Shown here in pieces: positions 6,383 to 12,052 of a stretch of 12,052 nucleotides of DNA. Where the stretch lies: positions 1 to 12,052 of the forward strand of contig JAEWGK010000026.1 in the NCBI GenBank assembly GCA_023388385.1, given 5' to 3'. Both the position numbers and the translations under genes were made by a program. The stretch is from Actinomycetes bacterium (GTDB taxonomy: Bacteria; Actinomycetota; Actinomycetes; Mycobacteriales; Mycobacteriaceae). The notes beneath the pieces are model-generated. The model had not been told where the DNA came from, ran no database searches, and saw only the letters and a program-made list of their open reading frames with translations. Position 1 is the stretch's first letter, and the number at the start of each line of letters is the position of its first letter.

Positions 6383-7711
6383 ATGCGCATCCGCCGCCCC
6401 CGTCTGACCGCGGGCGCCGCAGCCGCCGCCATCGCGCTGATGCTGCCCGCGGCCGGCGTCGCCGCGGCCGAGCCCGCAGCCCCGGCCCCGCAGCCCGCGG
6501 GGATCCCGGGCCTGCCGGCGCTGCCGGATCTCGCCGGCTCGCTGTTCCGCCCGGGCCCGCAGCCCGGCGGGGTCGAGACCGCCCCGGACGGCGATTACGC
6601 CGCCCCGCAGCCGGCCGACATCCCGGAGAAGCTGCGGCAGACGCCGCCGGTGGCCGCGACGCCGTTCACCGTGGACTCTCATCAGGCCATCGTCGGCACC
6701 CTGTCGGACGAGGCCCGCGCGCGCATCGGCGACTCCGCCCCCGAGTGGCTGGACCTCATCAAGGATCGCCCGAACGTGCAGGACCTGTGGGCCGTCTCCC
6801 CGTCGATGGGCCGCACGATTCCGATGGTGTGGATCCACCCGGAGGGCGCCGACCCGAAGGCCCCGCGCCCGACGCTCTACGTCCTGAACGGCGCCGACGG
6901 AGGCGAGGGCCGCGCGTCCTGGTTGTACCAGACCGACATCCTGGACTACTTCTCCGACAAGAACGTCAACGTCGTCGTCATCCAGTCCGGCAAGTTCTCC
7001 TACTACACCGACTGGGAGAACCAGGGCCACAAGCTCGGCCGCCAGTACTGGGAGACCTTCCTGACGCAGGAGCTGCCCGCCCCGCTGGAGGCCGCCATCG
7101 GCGCCACCGGCCAGCCGCGCGGCATCGTCGGGATGTCCATGTCCGCGACCTCCACGCTGCTGTACGCCCAGCACCACCCGGGCCTGTACGACGCGGTCGC
7201 GTCCTTCTCCGGCTGCGCCGCGACCTCCGACCCGGTGTCCTCCCAGTTCCTGGAACTCGTCGTCAACCGTGCCGATGCCACCGGCGCCGACCTGTGGGGC
7301 CAGCGCCCGGGCCCGCGCTGGACCGCCAACGACGCCCTGGTCAACGCCGAGAAACTGCGCGGCACCCCGCTGTTCGTGTCCAACGGCTCCGGCATGTGGG
7401 GCGAGTGGGACACCACCGCCAACCCGCGCGTCGAGCAGGAGTCCCAGCTCATCGCGCAGCGCACGTCCGGCGTCGCCATCGAGGCCGCCGCGAACGTCTG
7501 CACCCACGACCTCAAGGCCAAGCTGGACCAGGCGGGCATCACCGACGGCATCGTCTGGGACCTCGCCAACACCGGCACCCACTCCTGGGGCTACTGGCAG
7601 GACGACATGCACCAGGCCTGGGACCAGCTGTTCGCCCCGGTCTTCTCCGGTGGCGCGCCCGTCGCCGGCGTGACCGAGCCGCCGGCCGGCCAGGCCCCGG
7701 CCGCGGGCTAG
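6383..7711 (+). CDS. Secreted corynomycolyltransferase (antigen 85 family)
   Basis: A 442-aa alpha/beta-hydrolase that transfers corynomycolic acids onto trehalose, arabinogalactan or proteins outside the membrane. Residues 1-29 are a Sec signal peptide ending VAAA; a Pro/Ala/Gly-rich linker (30-90) precedes the catalytic domain. Motifs: FSYYTDW (205-211, acyl-site loop as in Ag85), nucleophile Ser252 in GMSMSATS, conserved SFSGCAATSDP (275-284) with Cys278 possibly bridged to Cys373, and catalytic His400 in GTHSWGYW. The acid residue cannot be placed by eye. The ATG at 6383 has a perfect AGGAGG at 8-nt spacing. Corynebacteria carry several such paralogues (Cmt/Myt); which one this is cannot be decided here, so no symbol is given. 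It has its own terminator and is divergent from a 36-aa gene that could encode a protein substrate. Confidence 0.94.
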   Translation: MRIRRPRLTAGAAAAAIALMLPAAGVAAAEPAAPAPQPAGIPGLPALPDLAGSLFRPGPQPGGVETAPDGDYAAPQPADIPEKLRQTPPVAATPFTVDSHQAIVGTLSDEARARIGDSAPEWLDLIKDRPNVQDLWAVSPSMGRTIPMVWIHPEGADPKAPRPTLYVLNGADGGEGRASWLYQTDILDYFSDKNVNVVVIQSGKFSYYTDWENQGHKLGRQYWETFLTQELPAPLEAAIGATGQPRGIVGMSMSATSTLLYAQHHPGLYDAVASFSGCAATSDPVSSQFLELVVNRADATGADLWGQRPGPRWTANDALVNAEKLRGTPLFVSNGSGMWGEWDTTANPRVEQESQLIAQRTSGVAIEAAANVCTHDLKAKLDQAGITDGIVWDLANTGTHSWGYWQDDMHQAWDQLFAPVFSGGAPVAGVTEPPAGQAPAAG

Positions 7712-7781
7712 GCGGCGCGCGGGCCGGGCACGGCGCGGCCACTCCCCAGCCGCCGCGCCGCGGCCGCATCCGCCGCCGACC

Positions 7782-7811
7782 AGGGGGACCCGGTTTCCGC
7801 CGGGTCCCCCT
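7782..7811 (+). terminator. Terminator of the mycoloyltransferase gene
   Basis: A 12-bp perfect stem (AGGGGGACCCGG, 7782-7793, with its complement at 7800-7811) and a 6-nt loop, about 70 nt after the stop codon. Only TCGTC follows, with no T-run. It ends about 20 bp before the -10 of the next gene. Confidence 0.65.
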
Positions 7812-7831
7812 CGTCATGCCCGGGGCTGCCC

Positions 7832-7837
7832 TACCGT
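7832..7837 (+). promoter_or_regulatory. -10 box of the S9 peptidase gene, apparently leaderless
   Basis: TACCGT fits TANNNT and ends 6 nt before the ATG at 7844, placing +1 at or next to the start codon. No convincing -35 is visible. Confidence 0.5.
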
Positions 7838-7843
7838 GGGGGC

Positions 7844-9919
7844 ATGAGCGATTTCCTGCCCGCCGATGACGCACCCGACTGGCTCGACGACATCGAGGGC
7901 GACGAGGCCCTCGCCTGGGCGCGCGAACGCTCGGCGGAGACCGTCGCCTCCGTGCCCTCCGGCCCGCGCGAGGAGCTGGAGGCCCGCATCCTCGGGGCCC
8001 TCGACTCCGACATCCGCATCCCCTACCCGGTGCGGCGCGGGGAGCACCTCTACAACTTCTGGCGCGACGGCGCGCATCCACGCGGCCTGTGGCGCCGCAC
8101 GACGCCGGAGTCCTTCGACGCGGGGGCGGACGACGCCGCGGCCACGGAGTGGGAGACCGTCCTCGACCTCGACGCGCTCGCGGAGGCCGAGGGCGAGAAC
8201 TGGGTGTGGAAAGGCGCCGCCGTCCGCCGCCCCGATTACCGCCGAGCGCTGGTCCACCTGTCCCGCGGCGGCGCCGACGCGACCGTCATCCGCGAGTTCG
8301 ATCTGGTCGATCTGGCCTTCGTCGACGACGACCCGTTCACCCTGCCGGAGGCGAAGTCCGACGTGGGCTGGCTGGGTGACGACGAGCTCCTGGTCGGCAC
8401 CGACATGGGCCCGGGATCGCTGACCGACTCCGGCTACCCGCGGCAGGTCCGCCGCTGGCGCCGCGGCACGCCCCTGGAGGAGTCGGAGGTCCTGTTCAAC
8501 GGGCACGCCTCCGACGTCGCCGTCGGCGGCTGGTACGACGCAACCGAGGGCTTCGAGCGCATCTTCGTCCAGCGCGCCCTGGGCTTCTACGACACCCGGA
8601 CCTTCGTCGGCACGCCCGAGGGCCTGCAGATCATCGAAGTCCCGGAGGATTGCCGGCTGTCCGTCCACCGCGAGTGGCTCCTGCTGCTGCCGCGCACGCC
8701 GTTCGCGGGCATCGCCGCGGGCGGGGTGGGCGTCGTCACGCTCGACGACTGGCTGGCGGGCGGCCGCGACGTCGAGGTCCTGTTCGAGCCGGACGGCCGC
8801 AGCCTGGAGGACGTGTCGTGGACCCGCGACCACCTGGTGCTGACGTTCCTGCGGGACGTCGCCACCGTCGTCGAGGTCCGCCGCTGCGGCGACTGGGCCC
8901 CGGTGGAGCTGACGGGTCTGCCGGACCAGGCGACCGTCGGCGTCATCGGGACCTCCCCGTCGCGCGACGGCGAGGTGTGGTTCACCGCCTCCAGCGCGCT
9001 GGAGCCGGCGACGCTGCTGCACGCGGATCTGGGCACGCTCGACGACGACGCCGCGGGCGCCGCCCCCGCGGCCGCGCGCGTGCTGCGCCGGGCGCCCGCG
9101 TTCTTCGACGCCTCGGGCATGGAGACCCGCCAGCACTGGGCGGTGTCCGACGATGGCACCCGCATCCCCTACCGCGTCACCGGCGTGCTGGACGACGGTC
9201 CCCGCCCGGCCCTCGTCAACGCCTACGGCGGCTTCGAGGTCTCGCTGGTGCCCGGCTACTCCGCGATCTCCGGCATCGCGTGGCTGTCGCGCGGCGGCAT
9301 CGCCGTGCAGGCGAACATCCGCGGCGGCGGGGAGTTCGGGCCGGAGTGGCACTCGTCCGTCGTCAGACGCGGGCGGCCCCGGGTCTACGAGGACCACCGG
9401 GCGGTGCTGCGCGACGTCGTCGCCCGCGGCTACTCGACCGTCGACCAGCTGGCGGTGCGCGGCGGATCCAACGGAGGGCTGCTGTCGGCGGTGTGCCTGA
9501 CGTCGTATCCGGAGCTGGTCGGCGCCGTCGTCGCGCAGGTCCCGCTGGCGGACATGCTGCGCTACCACCGGCTGTCGGCGGGCGCGTCGTGGATGGCGGA
9601 GTACGGCGACCCGGACGACCCGGGCGACCGGGAGGTCATCGCGTCGTACTCGCCGGTCCAGCGCGTCGCCCGGCGCGCCGACCGGCCGTACCCGCCCGCC
9701 CTGGTGACCACATCCACCCGCGACGACCGCGTCCACCCCGCCCACGCCCGCACCCTGGCGTGGCTGCTGCGGGAGGCCGGCCAGCCGGTCGACTACCACG
9801 AGAACACGGAGGGCGGACACGCCGGGGCGGCGGACAACGCACAGGTCGCGCACATCGAGGCGCTCATCCACGCGTGGCTGTGGGCGACGCTGGGCGACGG
9901 CAACGAGGAATCACGCTAG
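7844..9919 (+). CDS. Prolyl oligopeptidase-family serine peptidase (S9)
   Basis: A 691-aa cytoplasmic-type peptidase with no signal sequence. Residues to about 420 form the beta-propeller that restricts access to small peptides; the rest is the alpha/beta-hydrolase domain. Motifs: NAYGGF and ANIRGGGEFGP (about 460-502) before the nucleophile, Ser542 in RGGSNGGLL, the acid in TSTRDDRVHP (Asp627 or Asp628), and His659 in EGGHAGA. The triad is complete and the length is typical. It probably cleaves after proline or basic residues in short peptides; the S9A (prolyl) versus oligopeptidase B question cannot be settled by eye. The start is the ATG at 7844: no real SD, but a -10 box 6 nt upstream suggests leaderless translation. 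It stands alone between the mycoloyltransferase terminator and a small membrane protein gene. Confidence 0.93.
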   Translation: MSDFLPADDAPDWLDDIEGDEALAWARERSAETVASVPSGPREELEARILGALDSDIRIPYPVRRGEHLYNFWRDGAHPRGLWRRTTPESFDAGADDAAATEWETVLDLDALAEAEGENWVWKGAAVRRPDYRRALVHLSRGGADATVIREFDLVDLAFVDDDPFTLPEAKSDVGWLGDDELLVGTDMGPGSLTDSGYPRQVRRWRRGTPLEESEVLFNGHASDVAVGGWYDATEGFERIFVQRALGFYDTRTFVGTPEGLQIIEVPEDCRLSVHREWLLLLPRTPFAGIAAGGVGVVTLDDWLAGGRDVEVLFEPDGRSLEDVSWTRDHLVLTFLRDVATVVEVRRCGDWAPVELTGLPDQATVGVIGTSPSRDGEVWFTASSALEPATLLHADLGTLDDDAAGAAPAAARVLRRAPAFFDASGMETRQHWAVSDDGTRIPYRVTGVLDDGPRPALVNAYGGFEVSLVPGYSAISGIAWLSRGGIAVQANIRGGGEFGPEWHSSVVRRGRPRVYEDHRAVLRDVVARGYSTVDQLAVRGGSNGGLLSAVCLTSYPELVGAVVAQVPLADMLRYHRLSAGASWMAEYGDPDDPGDREVIASYSPVQRVARRADRPYPPALVTTSTRDDRVHPAHARTLAWLLREAGQPVDYHENTEGGHAGAADNAQVAHIEALIHAWLWATLGDGNEESR

Positions 9920-9972
9920 ACCCTATTGCTTTTGGATGGAAATGTGCCATGCTCTCATCATCCACCCCAAAC

Positions 9973-10005
9973 CGAGGCGAAGAGCTGTACATAGGCCCCG
10001 CCTCG
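9973..10005 (+). repeat. Inverted repeat upstream of the 87-aa membrane protein
   Basis: CGAGGCG (9973-9979) and CGCCTCG (9999-10005) form a 7-bp stem with a 19-nt loop in the 126-bp gap between the S9 peptidase and the small membrane protein. It could be a weak terminator, a leader hairpin or an operator. The surrounding gap is less GC-rich than the genes and probably holds the promoter, but no clear -35/-10 pair stands out. Confidence 0.25.
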
Positions 10006-10045
10006 CTTCCCCAACTTCCGCATCAACAATCGCGAGGAGGCCCCA

Positions 10046-10309
10046 ATGCCCTCCACCACGACCCGCCGTCCGCTGCGCATGACCTCGGCGGCGATGTCCG
10101 TCCTCGTCGTGGCGGCGACGGTCATCATCACCATCACCGGCGCCATCGCCCTCGGTGACCTGCTCATCCCCGGCGCCGTCGCCGGCGCCGTCGCCGCGGT
10201 CCTCGGCGGGGCGGGCCGCAGCACCCGCCTCGTCGTCGCGGGCGTCGCCGCGGCGGCGTTCCCGCTGCTGTGGTTCCTCGTCCTCGTGAAGGCCCTCGGC
10301 TTCGTGTAG
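10046..10309 (+). CDS. Small three-helix membrane protein, paralogue of the protein at 1084-1356
   Basis: An 87-aa hydrophobic protein with a short basic N-terminus (TTTRRPLR) and three predicted membrane segments at about residues 14-34, 38-56 and 61-83. LGDLLIPGAVAG (36-47), then AVLG, GR and LVVAGVAAAA match the 90-aa protein at 1084-1356, including the LG(D/E)LL(I/V)PGA motif between helices 1 and 2. No known catalytic or transport motif; function unknown. The ATG at 10046 has a strong SD (GAGGAGG, 10034-10040). It lies between two peptidase genes on the same strand, but each neighbour appears to have its own promoter, so it is probably monocistronic. Confidence 0.8.
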   Translation: MPSTTTRRPLRMTSAAMSVLVVAATVIITITGAIALGDLLIPGAVAGAVAAVLGGAGRSTRLVVAGVAAAAFPLLWFLVLVKALGFV

Positions 10310-10355
10310 GCCGAGCCCGACCGGCGTGGCGCCCGCCCCATCCCCCGCGGCCGCT

Positions 10356-10371
10356 GCCGGGCCCGCCCGGC
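10356..10371 (+). terminator. Weak terminator-like hairpin after the 87-aa membrane protein
   Basis: GCCGGG (10356-10361) and CCCGGC (10366-10371) with a 4-nt loop, 47 nt after the stop and just before the -10 of the M1 peptidase. It is short and lacks a T-run; position is the main argument. Confidence 0.3.
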
Positions 10372-10379
10372 CACGGCGC

Positions 10380-10385
10380 TAGGGT
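10380..10385 (+). promoter_or_regulatory. -10 box of the M1 peptidase gene, apparently leaderless
   Basis: TAGGGT fits TANNNT and ends 7 nt before the GTG at 10393. Together with the lack of an SD it supports a leaderless transcript and fixes the start codon. Confidence 0.5.
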
Positions 10386-10392
10386 GGGACCC

Positions 10393-11832
10393 GTGCGACA
10401 CGGCTGGCCCCCCGCGAACGACTACACCGGAATCCCCTTCAACCTGGGCTTCCGCGTGGATCACTACGACCTGGACCTGGACTACCGCGTCGGCCCGAAC
10501 CGGCTGAAGGCCACGGCGACGCTGTCCATCGAGGTCAACGCGCGGATCGACGCGCTGACGCTCGACTTCGCCGACGTGCTGGGCGTCGACGACGTCTCGG
10601 CGGAGACGGACGCCCACGGCACGACGGTCGACGTCGTCAAGTGGCGCCAGTCGGGGCGCAAGCTGCGCGTGCGGTTCGACCGCGTGCTGGAGCCGGAGGA
10701 GACGCTGTCGCTGCGCATCCGGTACTCCGGCATCCCGGAGCCGGTCGACTCGCGCTGGGGCGAGCTCGGGTGGGAGGAACTGACCAACGGGTCGCTCATC
10801 GCCTCCCAGCCCATCGGCGCGGCCAGCTGGTTCCCGTGCGACGACGACCCGGAGACGAAGGCCCGCTACGACATCACGGTGACGTGCGACGCGCCGTACA
10901 CGGTGGTGGCGACGGGCCGGCCGTCGGCGCCGCAGAAGGTCGGCGGCTCGCGCCGGCGCTGGCGCTTCCGGTCGGAGGAGCCGATGGCGTCGTACCTGGT
11001 CACCATCCAGATCGGCGAGTACCGCGAGATCGACCTGCCCGGCGCGCCGGTGCCCGTCACCGCCTACGTCCCGGCGGAGCCGCGCGGCCTGCCGGACCGC
11101 GTCCGCCACGACTTCCGCGACCAGGGCCGCATGCTGGCGGTCTACCAGGAGCTGTTCGGCGAGTACCCGTTCCCCGACTACCGCGTCGTCGTCGTCGAGG
11201 ACGAGCTGGAGATCCCGCTCGAGGCCCAGGGCCTGTCCATCTTCGGCGCGAACCACGCCGACGGGAGGGACACGTGGAACCGGCTCATCGCCCACGAGCT
11301 GTCCCACCAGTGGTTCGGCAACTCCGTCGGCTTGTCGCAGTGGCGCGACATCTGGCTGAACGAGGGCTTCGCCTGCTACTCCGAGTGGCTGTGGGCCGAA
11401 AACTCCGGCGGCCCGAGCGCCGACGAACTGGCCAGGACGCACTACGCGGAGCTCGCGGACAAACCGCAGGACCTGGTCATCGGGGACCCCGGCCCGGACG
11501 ACATGTTCGACGACCGCCTGTACAAGCGCGGCGCCATCACCGTCCACGCGCTGCGGCTGCTGCTCGGCGATGACCTGTTCTTCGGCATGATCCGCCGGTG
11601 GACCGGCCTGAACCGCCACAGCGTCGTCGACGCCGTCGACTTCCGCGCGCTGGCCAACCGCACGTGCCGGGACAACGGCATCACGACGTCCCACCTGGAC
11701 CTGCTCTTCGACTCCTGGGTGCGCCGCGCGCCGCTGCCGCCGTTCCCGGAGAATCCCCGGTCCGGCGGCGCCGCTGACGGCTCGGGGACCTCCGGCGGCT
11801 CCGGGGGCTCCGGGGAGGCGCGCCGCCGATGA
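10393..11832 (+). CDS. M1 family zinc metallopeptidase (short aminopeptidase N-like)
   Basis: A 479-aa cytoplasmic-type aminopeptidase. The N-terminal beta domain starts NLGFRVDHYDLDLDYRVG. Zinc site: HELSH (His301, Glu302, His305) and Glu324 in WLNEGFA, giving HEx2Hx18E; Tyr377 (LYKRGA) is the likely transition-state tyrosine. The exopeptidase GAMEN motif is replaced by LEAQG (276-280), as in several actinobacterial M1 proteins, so substrate preference may differ from PepN. At about 480 residues it is little more than half of classical PepN and lacks the large C-terminal helical domain. The last 25 residues are a Gly/Ser-rich tail. The start is GTG at 10393, chosen because the homologous region begins there and a -10 box lies 7 nt upstream; a longer open frame back to 10270 is Pro/Arg-rich and unlike the family. 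Its TGA overlaps the ATG of the next gene. Confidence 0.93.
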   Translation: MRHGWPPANDYTGIPFNLGFRVDHYDLDLDYRVGPNRLKATATLSIEVNARIDALTLDFADVLGVDDVSAETDAHGTTVDVVKWRQSGRKLRVRFDRVLEPEETLSLRIRYSGIPEPVDSRWGELGWEELTNGSLIASQPIGAASWFPCDDDPETKARYDITVTCDAPYTVVATGRPSAPQKVGGSRRRWRFRSEEPMASYLVTIQIGEYREIDLPGAPVPVTAYVPAEPRGLPDRVRHDFRDQGRMLAVYQELFGEYPFPDYRVVVVEDELEIPLEAQGLSIFGANHADGRDTWNRLIAHELSHQWFGNSVGLSQWRDIWLNEGFACYSEWLWAENSGGPSADELARTHYAELADKPQDLVIGDPGPDDMFDDRLYKRGAITVHALRLLLGDDLFFGMIRRWTGLNRHSVVDAVDFRALANRTCRDNGITTSHLDLLFDSWVRRAPLPPFPENPRSGGAADGSGTSGGSGGSGEARRR

Positions 11833-12052
11833 AGTGGCTGACCCTGGCGACGCTCGTCGCGGCGATGGGCACCTTCGGCATCCTGTTCCTGTCCGCCTGG
11901 ACGCTGCCGACGGACGTGAACCTGGAGTTCACCGCGTACTGGGGCCTCTACTTCGCGCTCACCGGCGTCCTCGGCGGACTCATGCAGGAGACGACGCGGG
12001 CCGTGGGCACCGCCCGCGCGCACGCCCGGCGCGCCGCGGAGCAGGGCCATGC
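11829..12052 (+). CDS. Multi-helix membrane protein, possibly flippase-like (3' truncated by window)
   Basis: The first 74 codons of a gene that continues past the right edge. It starts at the ATG at 11829, overlapping the stop of the M1 peptidase gene as ATGA, so the two are translationally coupled and probably one operon. The visible part has a hydrophobic first segment (about 3-26), a second (about 37-52, FTAYWGLYFALTGVLGG) and the motif MQETTRAVG followed by an Arg/Ala-rich stretch. The YWGLYFALTG...LMQETTRAVG pattern resembles the N-terminus of polysaccharide-flippase (MOP superfamily)-like membrane proteins, an impression that the missing part must confirm. No function can be assigned from this fragment. 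Confidence 0.7.
   Translation, partial: MKWLTLATLVAAMGTFGILFLSAWTLPTDVNLEFTAYWGLYFALTGVLGGLMQETTRAVGTARAHARRAAEQGH

Noticed and set aside
5993..7612. A 539-codon minus-strand open frame antisense to the mycoloyltransferase
   Set aside because: Shadow of the real gene, rich in Arg/Gly/Val repeats; only its last 36 codons have independent support (SD, terminator).
7814..9871. A 685-codon minus-strand open frame antisense to the S9 peptidase
   Set aside because: The sense strand encodes a complete peptidase with all motifs; the antisense product is low-complexity.
10270..10392. Upstream extension of the M1 peptidase to 10270
   Set aside because: The extra 41 residues are Pro/Arg/Gly-rich, overlap the 87-aa membrane protein gene and lack an SD; GTG 10393 has a well-placed -10.
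9958..11694. A 578-codon minus-strand open frame antisense to the M1 peptidase
   Set aside because: Same reason: the sense strand has an intact HEx2Hx18E enzyme, and no SD or family match exists on the minus strand.

Overview
The window is a very GC-rich stretch of a mycolic-acid-containing actinobacterium, most likely a Corynebacterium. The evidence is a RamB-type acetate-metabolism regulator close to lpd (a pairing I recall from C. glutamicum), a secreted corynomycolyltransferase of the antigen 85 family, and several TANNNT -10 boxes placed 6-7 nt before start codons, as in actinobacterial leaderless genes. No tRNA, rRNA, CRISPR array, transposase or integrase was seen.

Layout. 1-491: 3' end of ramB (+). 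457-753: small four-cysteine protein of probable DUF6767 type (-), overlapping the ramB 3' end tail to tail. 754-1083: gene-free regulatory gap. 1084-1356: 90-aa three-helix membrane protein (+). 1376-4279: a three-gene minus-strand operon, transcribed right to left, that I read as a complete lactococcin 972-type bacteriocin locus: a 95-aa secreted bacteriocin precursor, a 656-aa bacteriocin-associated membrane protein with eight predicted helices, and a 214-aa ABC ATPase. The genes are tightly coupled (TGATG overlap, then a 1-nt gap), and the precursor has its own promoter and strong Shine-Dalgarno in a stretch less GC-rich than the rest. 4505-5926: lpd (-). 5993-6103: a 36-aa signal-less small protein (-) followed at once by a 13-bp-stem terminator, and divergent from 6383-7711, a corynomycolyltransferase (+). 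7844-9919: S9 prolyl oligopeptidase-family peptidase (+). 10046-10309: 87-aa membrane protein (+), a paralogue of the one at 1084-1356. 10393-11832: short M1 metallopeptidase (+), overlapping by 4 nt the start of a multi-helix membrane protein that runs off the right edge.

How it fits together. ramB and lpd are central carbon metabolism genes; the bacteriocin locus lies between them and looks like a strain-variable insert. The precursor would leave by the general secretory pathway, while the membrane protein and ATPase form an ABC complex usually assigned to bacteriocin export or producer immunity. To the right, the mycoloyltransferase builds the outer mycolate layer. The divergent 36-aa protein has the size and character of the tiny PorA/PorH-type outer-membrane proteins, some of which are O-mycoloylated, so it is a candidate new envelope peptide. 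The two peptidases are probably housekeeping.

The strongest leads are the bacteriocin operon, the 36-aa ORF and the pair of paralogous small membrane proteins. The largest open frames not listed here run antisense to these genes and are artefacts of high GC.
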